Below, piece by piece: positions 1 through 6,054 of a DNA stretch of 12,520 nucleotides (the stretch's first letter is position 1; each line of letters opens with the position of its first letter). This stretch comes from Verrucomicrobia bacterium UBA673 (GTDB taxonomy: Bacteria > Verrucomicrobiota > Verrucomicrobiia > Limisphaerales > UBA1096). The notes beneath the pieces were generated by a model. That model did no database searches and was not told the origin of the DNA. It saw nothing but the letters and a program-made list of their open reading frames with translations. A program made the position numbers and the translations under genes. The stretch lies in NCBI GenBank assembly GCA_002299785.1, contig DBNL01000151.1, positions 1 through 12,520 on the forward strand. Reading direction: 5' to 3'.

Positions 1-1
1 T

Positions 2-106
2 GGCAACTCGGGGCTTCACAGGCCGGGTGTTCTGTCGTTGACTGACCGGCCGCTCAGCCGCTTGGCCAAGCGCATGCCATGCCCGACAACACACCCTTTA
101 TTTTAG
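2..106 (+). CDS. Possible C-terminal tail of an upstream gene (partial)
   Basis: The frame starting at base 2 is open from the window edge to a TAG at 104-106. It reads as a short stretch containing RPGVLSLTDRPLSRLAKRMP. If real, it is the end of a plus-strand gene overlapping the dipeptidase start by 28 bases, which would fit translational coupling. I do not recognise the family, and 34 residues are too few to judge. A competing frame (from base 1) ends earlier, at the TGA at 43-45. Part of this frame (LAK) is encoded by a copy of the iterated palindrome CTTGGCCAAG. Confidence 0.3.
   Translation, partial: GNSGLHRPGVLSLTDRPLSRLAKRMPCPTTHPLF
61..70. repeat. Iterated palindrome CTTGGCCAAG, copy 1
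   Basis: A perfect 10-base palindrome, extended to 14 bases (CGCTTGGCCAAGCG, 59-72). It lies just before the dipeptidase start codon. Confidence 0.8.
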
Positions 107-1161
107 ATGCCCACCTCGATCTCTCGATGAACGCGCTCGAGTGGAACCGCGACATGTCGCGCCCGCTCGACGAGATACGCGGGCGCGAAGCCGGCAAAGC
201 CGACAAGAAAGACCGCGGCCGAGGCACCGTCTCCCTGCCGGAGATGCGACGGGGCAACATTGGCCTATGCGTCGCAACGCAGATCGCCCGGTACACCAAG
301 CGCGGCAACCCACTGCCCGGCTGGCATTCGCCGGAACAGGCCTGGTCACAGACGCAGGGCCAGCTCGCCTGGTATCGCGAGATGGAGCGTCGGAGTGAGA
401 TGACGCAGATAGCCGACCTTGGCCAACTGGAGGCGCACTTGGCCAAGTGGGCCGCCGGTCCGGGCGACGACCTACCGGTCGGTTACATTTTAAGCCTTGA
501 GGGAGCGGACTCGATGGTGACGCTGCAGCACCTCGAGCAGTCGTACGAGAGCGGGTTGCGCGCGCTTGGCCCGGCCCATTACGGCCCAGGCACATACGCG
601 CCCGGCACCCACGAGAGCGGCGGCCTAGGCCCGGCGGGGCCGGAGCTGCTGCGCGAGATGGAACAGCTCGGCATCATTCTCGACGTGACGCATTTGAGCG
701 ACGAGTCGCTTGACGAGTCGATGGATATTTTCGGCGGCGCAGTCTGGGCTAGCCACTGCAATTGTCGCGCGCTCGTGCCGGGCGACCGGCAGCTGAGCGA
801 CCGGCAACTCAATCGCGTGATTGAGCGTGGCGGCGTGATCGGCGCAGCACTCGACGCGTGGATGCTGATCCCCGGCTGGGAACGTGGCGTGACGACTCCG
901 CAGTCGTCCGGCGTGGCGTTGTCGCACGTGGTCGATCACATCGATTACGTCTGCCAACTCGCCGGCAACGCCGACCATGCCGGCATCGGCACCGACCTCG
1001 ACGGAGGCTTCGGCCGCGAGCAAGCGCCGAGCGATCTCGACACGATCGCCGATTTGCAGAAGCTGCCCGGCCTACTTGGCCAACGCGGCTATCAGGCGGC
1101 GGACATCGAAAAAATTATGAGCGGGAATTTCCTCGGGATGCTCCGGCGCGTCTGGGCGTGA
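79..1161 (+). CDS. Membrane dipeptidase family protein (peptidase M19, renal dipeptidase-like)
   Basis: This is a 360-residue zinc-dependent hydrolase of the amidohydrolase superfamily. M19 enzymes cleave dipeptides, often including D-residues, and some act on lactones or other small amides. The family's metal and active-site motifs appear in order: DAHLDL near residue 10 (H12, D14), SLEGAD with bridging E141, DVTHLSD with H205, ASHCN with H226, R237 in the following loop, and GIGTDLDGG with D306 near the C-terminus. The length is normal for bacterial M19 enzymes. No signal peptide is visible, so it is probably cytoplasmic, or its export signal is not recognisable. The ATG at 79 has no Shine-Dalgarno site. 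An out-of-frame ATG lies at 74. The gene sits 54 bases before the exosortase on the same strand and could be co-transcribed with it, but I see no functional link. The family call is secure; the substrate is unknown. Confidence 0.93.
   Translation: MPDNTPFILDAHLDLSMNALEWNRDMSRPLDEIRGREAGKADKKDRGRGTVSLPEMRRGNIGLCVATQIARYTKRGNPLPGWHSPEQAWSQTQGQLAWYREMERRSEMTQIADLGQLEAHLAKWAAGPGDDLPVGYILSLEGADSMVTLQHLEQSYESGLRALGPAHYGPGTYAPGTHESGGLGPAGPELLREMEQLGIILDVTHLSDESLDESMDIFGGAVWASHCNCRALVPGDRQLSDRQLNRVIERGGVIGAALDAWMLIPGWERGVTTPQSSGVALSHVVDHIDYVCQLAGNADHAGIGTDLDGGFGREQAPSDLDTIADLQKLPGLLGQRGYQAADIEKIMSGNFLGMLRRVWA
438..447. repeat. Iterated palindrome CTTGGCCAAG, copy 2
   Basis: A perfect palindrome, extended to 14 bases (CACTTGGCCAAGTG, 436-449), inside the dipeptidase gene. 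It is read there as L-A-K. A one-mismatch copy lies 11 bases before it (418-427) and is read as L-G-Q. Confidence 0.8.
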
Positions 1162-1215
1162 ACCGGTTTTAATCGCCGTTTTGGGTTCACCTGTTTACTC
1201 TACGCTGCGCGTGTC

Positions 1216-2205
1216 ATGAGCAAGTCTGAAACCAACGCCGAAGCCAACCGCCCCTCCATCGGGGATGAGTTGTCGCGCTTTTGGCGGGGGATGCCGGACA
1301 AGCCGCTGTTCCTCGCGCTGCTTGGGGCTTGGCTGGTTTTCTTCCAACTGCTCGGCAACTCCACTTTCGGCTACGTAGATACGCCTTCACTTTACGGCTG
1401 GATGAACTACGCCTACGGAAGCTCGAAGGACGACGAGCTGGGCTACATCATTCCGCTGATCGTGCTGGGCCTGTGCTACTGGAAACGCGACGAACTGCTC
1501 GCCGCACCCAAGCGCAACTGGTGGCCAGCGATGGTGCTGGTGGCCTGTGCGTTGGCGGTGCATCTGCTCGGCTACGTCATCCAGCAGACACGCATCTCGA
1601 TTGTCGGATTTTATTTTGGTGTGTACGCGCTGACCGGTCTGGTTTGGGGGCCGGCCTGGTTGCGGGCCAGTTTCTTTCCCCTCTTCCTTTTTGCGTTCGC
1701 CGTGCCGCTCGGGACGATGGCCGACTTCGTTACCGTGCCGCTGCGACACTTGGTGTCGGACGTCACGGGGTGGATTTGCGGCACGCTGCTCGGCGTCGAC
1801 ATCATTCAGGAAGGCGTGCAGATTTTTGACTCCAAGCGCCGCTACGCCTACGAGGTCGCGGCCGCTTGCAGCGGCATTCGAAGCCTGACGGGGACGCTGG
1901 CGTTGTTTGCCATTTACGGGTTCGTCGCCTTTTGCACCCGCTGGAAAACGGTGGTGATCATCCTCTCGGCCTTTCCGCTGGCGGTGGCGGGGAATGTCTT
2001 TCGGCTGTCGCTGATCATCCTCGCCGCCGAAGTGGCGGAGTCGGCCCAGCCGGGAGCTGGACAGGCTGCCGGAAACTTCGTCCATGACAACGGAATCCTT
2101 AGTCTGCTGCCGTATGTGCCGGCGTTCGTCGGTGTGCTTATTCTCGGCAGAGTAATCAAGGAGGACGAGCGGCCCGAGCCGGCAACGGAGGTGGCCGGTG
2201 AGTAA
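1216..2205 (+). CDS. Exosortase (exosortase/archaeosortase family transpeptidase)
   Basis: This is a 329-residue polytopic inner-membrane protein with about eight hydrophobic segments from residue 30 to 311. Exosortases are thought to cut PEP-CTERM-type C-terminal sorting signals of exported proteins and pass them on to the envelope, often linked to exopolysaccharide production. The proposed Cys-Arg-His catalytic set is present: C218 in ACSGIRS, R263 in the NVFR segment and H290 in VHDNG. The early LGYIIPL segment (75-81) also fits the family. The N-terminus (about 28 residues) is polar and cytoplasmic, and the C-terminal tail is acidic. The start is the ATG at 1216, without a visible Shine-Dalgarno site. 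The stop overlaps the next gene by 8 bases, so the two are almost certainly one operon. I did not assign a subclass (Xrt letter). No PEP-CTERM substrate gene is visible in the window. Confidence 0.93.
   Translation: MSKSETNAEANRPSIGDELSRFWRGMPDKPLFLALLGAWLVFFQLLGNSTFGYVDTPSLYGWMNYAYGSSKDDELGYIIPLIVLGLCYWKRDELLAAPKRNWWPAMVLVACALAVHLLGYVIQQTRISIVGFYFGVYALTGLVWGPAWLRASFFPLFLFAFAVPLGTMADFVTVPLRHLVSDVTGWICGTLLGVDIIQEGVQIFDSKRRYAYEVAAACSGIRSLTGTLALFAIYGFVAFCTRWKTVVIILSAFPLAVAGNVFRLSLIILAAEVAESAQPGAGQAAGNFVHDNGILSLLPYVPAFVGVLILGRVIKEDERPEPATEVAGE
2187..2191 (+). promoter_or_regulatory. Shine-Dalgarno site of the EpsI-family gene
   Basis: GGAGG lies six bases before the GTG at 2198, inside the end of the exosortase gene. 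It decides the GTG start of the downstream gene. It is the only strong Shine-Dalgarno site I can see before any gene start in this window. Confidence 0.7.
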
Positions 2206-2941
2206 ACAGGGCAAAATCATCCTCGCGGTTTTTCTACTACTAGTCGGGGCGTCGGCAATGTTTTTGGCACGGCTCAGCTTAGCCGGCCAGGCGCTTGGCG
2301 ATCCAGGACTTCGCCTGGCTGCAATTGAGTTGCACAACGAAGAGGGCCAAGTCGTCCGCACGAATGCTGTTGCGTTGCCGGCGCGGGTTTTTGACTGCAC
2401 TTCCAAGCCAACACCGGTCACCAAGCTGGAGCTCGACTGGCTGCCGAGTGACACTACGTATGGTCGGCGCCGCTACTCGTTCCCGGACAAAAGCTGGATC
2501 GAGAGCAGTGTGGTACTCATGGGGCAGGACCGTACCTCGATTCACAAGCCGGAGTATTGCCTGCCGGGGCAGGGATTCACGATCGACCTGCGCGAAGTGG
2601 TCACCATTCCGATCCAGCAACCGCACATCTACGACCTACAGGTCATGAAATTGACGACCTCGAAAACGGCTCTAGACCGCAACGGACGTGAGGTGCCTGT
2701 GCGGGGCGTTTATATTTATTGGTTTGTCGCCGACGGCAAGCTGGCGACTCACCATCTTGACCGGATGTGGATGATGACCAAGGGACTGCTTAGCGAAGGC
2801 GTGCTGCAGCGCTGGGCTTACGTGACATACTTCGCGATCTGCAATCCGGGCGACGAGGACGCGACCTTCGACAAGATGGCCAGGTTCATCGCCGAGTCAG
2901 TTCCAAAATTCCAAACCACCACTGGCCCCCGGAAGAATTAG
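2198..2941 (+). CDS. Exosortase-associated EpsI family protein (DUF3485-like)
   Basis: This is a 247-residue protein with a single N-terminal membrane anchor (about residues 7-24); the rest is probably periplasmic. EpsI domains accompany exosortases, either fused to their C-terminus or as a separate gene, as here. Their exact role in PEP-CTERM sorting or exopolysaccharide export is not settled. The family's signature is the segment HKPEYCLPGQGF at 116-127, with conserved C121. The later YWFVADG region and the Trp- and Met-rich stretch after it also fit the family. The start is a GTG with a GGAGG site at 2187-2191, overlapping the exosortase stop by 8 bases. The stop codon overlaps the convergent uvrC stop by 4 bases (TTAG, 2938-2941), so there is no room for a terminator between them. 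The family call is strong because of both motif and neighbour. Confidence 0.88.
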   Translation: MSKQGKIILAVFLLLVGASAMFLARLSLAGQALGDPGLRLAAIELHNEEGQVVRTNAVALPARVFDCTSKPTPVTKLELDWLPSDTTYGRRRYSFPDKSWIESSVVLMGQDRTSIHKPEYCLPGQGFTIDLREVVTIPIQQPHIYDLQVMKLTTSKTALDRNGREVPVRGVYIYWFVADGKLATHHLDRMWMMTKGLLSEGVLQRWAYVTYFAICNPGDEDATFDKMARFIAESVPKFQTTTGPRKN

Positions 2942-4431
2942 ACCGACTTGCCACTCCTCGGTCGCGTTCTCAAAAAAGCCTTCAGCGCCTCGGCTGATTT
3001 TTTGCCGAAGCCGGGCACTTGCTGAATATCCTTGATGCTGGCTTTTCGTAGCTGTTGCACAGAGCCGAATTTCTTGAGCAGCGCAGCCTTGCGACTGCTA
3101 CCGATCCCCGGCAATTCATCGAGAATGCTTTCGGAGATTTTCTTCAACCGCAGCTCAGCGTTGTAGGTATTGGCGAACCGGTGCGACTCGTCGCGCACGC
3201 GCTGTAGCAACTTCAGCGCGCCGCTGTCGAGGCCAAGCCGGAGTGGCGTTCTTTCGCCCGGTTGGTAAATTTCCTCGAACTCCTTTGCCAAGCCGATCAC
3301 CGGCACGTGCGCAAGATCGAGTTTTGCCAACTCGCGGCACGCCATGCCAAGTTGCCCCTTGCCGCCGTCGATCAGAATTAGGTCTGGCATCGGGCGCGCC
3401 TCGCTCCGAAGCCGAGTGTAGCGACGTCGCACCGTCTCAGCCATACAGGCAAAATCGTCCTGCGCCACGACGCTCTTCATGCGGAACCGCCGGTACTGCG
3501 CGCGGTCCGGTTTGCCGACCAAGAAACTAACCATCGATGCGACCATGAACGTGCCGCTTATGTTCGAGATGTCGAACCCCTCGATGCGCTTGGGGGGCGC
3601 GGCGAGCCCAAGTGCCTTGCCAAGCGCGGCGAGGTCGCGTCCGGGATCGATCGCGCCCGGTAGCTTCACCGGCATGCGGGTGAACTTGCGAGACTTGCGG
3701 GTGGTCTCACGCAGGTCGCTGATCATGTCGCGGTAGCGTGCGGCTTTTTCGTAGTCAAGCGACTTGGCGGCATTTTGCATCTTGGCCTTGAGTTCCTTTT
3801 CCCACTCGCCGGTTTGGCCCTCGAGATAGTGGCACGCCTCTTTGACCTTTTGCCGGTACTCATCGAGCGTTACCTTGCCGACGCACGGCGCGGAGCAGTG
3901 CTGCAAGTGGCCGTAGAGGCAATGTTTGTAGTCGCGTTCGGTTGGATTTAGCGGACGGCAGCCGCGCAGGTTGAATTTTTTGCGCAGCATCGTGATCGTC
4001 CTCCGACATGCGCCGCCGCTGACGAATGGCCCGAAATATTTCGCACCATCCTGCTGCCGTAGCCGCGCGAAGGTGAAGCGTGGGATCGGGTCGTTGAGGT
4101 TCACCTTTATGAGCAGGAAATTCTTGTCGTCGCGAAAGCTGACGTTGTAGCGCGGTTTGAATTCCTTGATCAACTTGCCTTCGAGTAGCAGCGCCTCCGG
4201 CTCACTCTTGACGACGTGCACGTCGAAGTTCTCGATCGCCTCGATCAACGCCGCCAGTTTCAAGTCCCAGCCGTGGCGGCGGGACGGGTGAAAATACTGG
4301 CTGACCCGCTTGCGCAGGGCCCGGGCCTTGCCGACGTAGATCACCGTACCGAATCGGTCCCGCATGAGGTAGACCCCCGGCTTGTGCGGGAGTTGGCTCA
4401 GCTTGTCACGGATGCGGTCGTTGATCGGCAT
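2938..4431 (-). CDS. uvrC: Excinuclease ABC subunit C, short form
   Basis: UvrC makes the two incisions on either side of DNA damage in UvrABC nucleotide excision repair. The 497 residues contain, in order: the GIY-YIG nuclease (GVYLM at 19-23, IYVG at 31-34, PEALLLE near 78-84); four cysteines (C158, C171, C179, C183) at the positions of the UvrC iron-sulfur cluster; a UVR motif that binds UvrB (about 210-242); the RNase H-like nuclease (D287 in FDISNISG, DD at 325-326, D355 in DGGKGQ, H417 in ESHRFA); and a C-terminal helix-hairpin-helix pair (about 435-487). All catalytic residues are present. The protein is about 110 residues shorter than E. coli UvrC (610). The loss lies between the UVR motif and the RNase H core, where only about 45 residues remain. 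The ATG at 4431 has no Shine-Dalgarno site. The gene is convergent with the EpsI gene and divergent from coaX. Confidence 0.96.
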   Translation of the reverse strand: MPINDRIRDKLSQLPHKPGVYLMRDRFGTVIYVGKARALRKRVSQYFHPSRRHGWDLKLAALIEAIENFDVHVVKSEPEALLLEGKLIKEFKPRYNVSFRDDKNFLLIKVNLNDPIPRFTFARLRQQDGAKYFGPFVSGGACRRTITMLRKKFNLRGCRPLNPTERDYKHCLYGHLQHCSAPCVGKVTLDEYRQKVKEACHYLEGQTGEWEKELKAKMQNAAKSLDYEKAARYRDMISDLRETTRKSRKFTRMPVKLPGAIDPGRDLAALGKALGLAAPPKRIEGFDISNISGTFMVASMVSFLVGKPDRAQYRRFRMKSVVAQDDFACMAETVRRRYTRLRSEARPMPDLILIDGGKGQLGMACRELAKLDLAHVPVIGLAKEFEEIYQPGERTPLRLGLDSGALKLLQRVRDESHRFANTYNAELRLKKISESILDELPGIGSSRKAALLKKFGSVQQLRKASIKDIQQVPGFGKKSAEALKAFLRTRPRSGKSV

Positions 4432-4461
4432 AACGCAGGGAAGGGAGCTTCAAGTTTCAGG

Positions 4462-4489
4462 TTTAAAGTTTCAAGCAAACCAAGTTCAA
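4462..4489 (-). promoter_or_regulatory. Candidate sigma70-like promoter for uvrC
   Basis: Read on the minus strand, TTGAAC (4489-4484) and TTTAAA (4467-4462) are separated by 16 bases. This would start transcription about 24 bases before the uvrC ATG. The match is moderate. The whole tract is AT-rich and repetitive (TTGAA/TTCAA words), so several hexamer pairs could be chosen. No clear promoter for coaX stands out on the other strand. Confidence 0.3.
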
Positions 4490-4501
4490 ACTTCAAACTT
4501 G
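4481..4501. repeat. Inverted repeat in the uvrC-coaX divergent region
   Basis: CAAGTT (4481-4486) and AACTTG (4496-4501) form a 6-base inverted repeat around a 9-base centre. It lies in an AT-rich tract of repeated TTCAA/TTGAA words (4448-4502) that contrasts with the GC-rich surroundings. It could be an operator between the divergent genes, or merely low-complexity spacer. Confidence 0.35.
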
Positions 4502-4528
4502 ATCTGGTATGTGGTAGTTTATATCTCC

Positions 4529-5305
4529 GTGGTTTTACTCGTCGATATTGGCAACACGCACACTCACGCCGCCGTGGCCAACGGCGAGCGCATCGTGGCC
4601 GATATCCGTTTTGCTAGCGAGTCACTCGTGCTTGGCCAAGCGGAGCGGCCGCTCGCCAAATTGCTACGCTTGGCCAAGGTTGGCCGGCTCGCCGGAACGG
4701 TGTTTTGCAGTGTTGTGCCTCAGCTCAATTTGCAGCTAAAGCGGCTTCTGCGCGGGACTTGGCAGTGTGCGGCATGGCAGCTCACGGCGCGGACGGTGAC
4801 CGGTATCGGCATTGACTACCCGAAGCCGGCGACGATTGGCGCGGACCGGTTGGCCAATGCAATCGCGGCGCACGAGCGGTACGGTGCGCCAGTGGTGGTG
4901 GTCGATTTCGGCACGGCGGTGACGTTTGATGTCGTCGATTCGGAGGGCAACTACACCGGCGGTATCATTGCACCGGGCCTCTCTGCAATGACGGATTATT
5001 TACACGAGAAAACTGCGTTGCTGCCACACATAAAGATCGCCAATCCGGAGTCGGTCGTCGGCAAAGACACGCGCGGTGCGATGCTCAGCGGTGCGGTGCA
5101 CGGCTATCGCGGATTGATCGCCGAGTTGGTGCGGCAACTGAAGCGCGAGCTGGGTTCGGCGAAGCTGCCGGTGGTGGCGACGGGCGGCTACGCGGCGCTG
5201 ATGGCGGCCAAGCTGCCGGTGATCCGGCGCGTCGAGCCGCTGCTTACACTTGAGGGGCTGAGGTTGGCTGGGCTGGCGCGTCGTCCAGCGTGGTGGCGGA
5301 CTTGA
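4529..5305 (+). CDS. coaX: Type III pantothenate kinase
   Basis: CoaX phosphorylates pantothenate with ATP in the first step of coenzyme A synthesis in the cytoplasm. The protein belongs to the ASKHA (actin-like ATPase) fold. With the GTG start at 4529 it has 258 residues, typical for the family, and begins VLLVDIGNTHTHAAV with phosphate-binding D6. Other family motifs follow: FCSVVPQLN near 59-67, GIDYPKPATIGADRLAN at 94-110 with the conserved GADR aspartate (D106), DFGTAVTFDVV at 126-136, GGIIAPG at 144-150, TALLP at 162-166 and VVATGGY at 215-221. The frame stays open further upstream to an ATG at 4382 inside uvrC, but that would add about 49 unrelated residues. GTG 4511 is a second alternative. 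No ATG and no Shine-Dalgarno site support the chosen start, so the start is inferred from family alignment. Confidence 0.93.
   Translation: MVLLVDIGNTHTHAAVANGERIVADIRFASESLVLGQAERPLAKLLRLAKVGRLAGTVFCSVVPQLNLQLKRLLRGTWQCAAWQLTARTVTGIGIDYPKPATIGADRLANAIAAHERYGAPVVVVDFGTAVTFDVVDSEGNYTGGIIAPGLSAMTDYLHEKTALLPHIKIANPESVVGKDTRGAMLSGAVHGYRGLIAELVRQLKRELGSAKLPVVATGGYAALMAAKLPVIRRVEPLLTLEGLRLAGLARRPAWWRT
4631..4640. repeat. Iterated palindrome CTTGGCCAAG, copy 3
   Basis: A perfect palindrome inside coaX, followed by CGG and read as L-G-Q-A. Confidence 0.8.
4669..4678. repeat. Iterated palindrome CTTGGCCAAG, copy 4
   Basis: A perfect palindrome inside coaX, 28 bases after copy 3 but read in another frame as L-A-K. 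Confidence 0.8.
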
Positions 5306-5503
5306 ACTAGATCGTTTCGAGGATGGGAACTTTGGTTTGAGAAGCTTGTCCCCCCTCGCGAAAGCCGTGTTTCCATCTTCGGCTTGGACGAACGTGTTAA
5401 GTATCACGCCGAGATTTTGCCATCCCTATCCGAAGTTTTGGTCTACTTCGACGGCTCTGCGATCCCGGCATGTCTCGGGTACTCCTTCACAAACCGTGGC
5501 TAA
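5306..5503 (+). pseudogene. Protein-like open stretch without a start codon, directly after coaX
   Basis: In the same frame as coaX, immediately after its TGA, the reading frame stays open for 65 codons to a TAA at 5501-5503. The translation looks like ordinary soluble protein (for example LVPPRESRVSIFGLDERVKY and LPSLSEVLVYFDGSAIPACL), unlike the Arg- and Ser-rich readings of the other frames. It has no ATG or GTG; the best internal start is the TTG at 5384, without a ribosome site. I do not recognise the family. It may be the remnant of a decayed gene, or chance. The same DNA holds several short hairpins (5362-5385, 5431-5450, 5464-5478), so an untranslated structured RNA is another reading. 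The rest of the gap to the peroxiredoxin (5504-5580) shows only a palindrome copy. Confidence 0.25.
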
Positions 5504-5547
5504 GGAAAAGTCCTACTCTCCATAAGGTTTTTCGCCGCAGGATTGAC

Positions 5548-5557
5548 CTTGGCCAAG
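5548..5557. repeat. Iterated palindrome CTTGGCCAAG, copy 5
   Basis: A perfect palindrome in the non-coding gap before the peroxiredoxin gene, ending 23 bases before its ATG. Confidence 0.8.
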
Positions 5558-5580
5558 CGCGGCCCGACGCTGTCGGCGGC

Positions 5581-6054
5581 ATGAAGGAGATGAAACTCAG
5601 GGAAGGCGACGTAGCACCGGGCTTCACCGCACCGGTCAACGGCGGCGGCGAAGTGTCGCTAAGCCAGTTTAGAGGCCAAGCGGTCGTGCTTTATTTTTAT
5701 CCGAAAGATAACACGCCCGGCTGCAACAAGGAGGCGTGCGGCTTCCGCGATGCGCACGACGAGATCACGGCCAAGGGCGCGGTGGTGCTGGGCGTGAGCG
5801 CCGACTCGGCAGACCGGCATGACAAGTTCATCGACAAGTTCGGGCTGCCGTTCTCGCTGATCGCGGATGAGGACAAGTCGATCTGCGAGGCGTACGGCGT
5901 GTGGGGTGACAAGTCGTTCATGGGGCGGACCTTTCTCGGGATCAAGCGGATGACATTCCTCATCGATACCGACGGTGTTATCAGAAAAATCTGGCCCAAG
6001 GTGAAAGTCGCCACGCATGCTGCCGAGGTGCTTGCGGCGCTGGACGAGCTTTAG
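5581..6054 (+). CDS. bcp: Thioredoxin-dependent peroxiredoxin, PrxQ/BCP type
   Basis: This enzyme reduces hydrogen peroxide and organic hydroperoxides using thioredoxin. The 157 residues match the usual BCP length (about 156). The peroxidatic motif PKDNTPGC (41-48) follows the PxxxTxxC pattern and gives C48. The resolving cysteine C53 lies five residues later in EACGFRD, the spacing typical of atypical two-cysteine PrxQ enzymes. The conserved active-site arginine is R123 in the KRMTFLID strand. The family usually has PGCTKEAC; here an Asn replaces the Thr after C48. The frame is open upstream to an ATG at 5470, but family length favours ATG 5581 (or 5590). The AAGGAG directly before 5590 is too close to serve as its ribosome site. 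The stop overlaps the convergent kinase stop by 4 bases (TTAG, 6051-6054). Confidence 0.93.
   Translation: MKEMKLREGDVAPGFTAPVNGGGEVSLSQFRGQAVVLYFYPKDNTPGCNKEACGFRDAHDEITAKGAVVLGVSADSADRHDKFIDKFGLPFSLIADEDKSICEAYGVWGDKSFMGRTFLGIKRMTFLIDTDGVIRKIWPKVKVATHAAEVLAALDEL

Noticed and set aside
1387..2454. A 355-codon antisense open frame on the minus strand opposite the exosortase and EpsI genes
   Set aside because: Its translation is Arg-, His- and Gln-rich low-complexity sequence typical of the reverse reading of GC-rich genes, while the plus strand carries two clear families.
4382..4528. N-terminal extension of coaX from the ATG at 4382
   Set aside because: It overlaps uvrC on the other strand and adds unrelated residues before the conserved CoaX N-terminus; family length fits the later GTG.
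5470..5580. Longer peroxiredoxin starting at the ATG at 5470
   Set aside because: The extra 37 residues are basic, do not resemble a signal peptide, and lie outside the normal family length; ATG 5581 gives the standard N-terminus.
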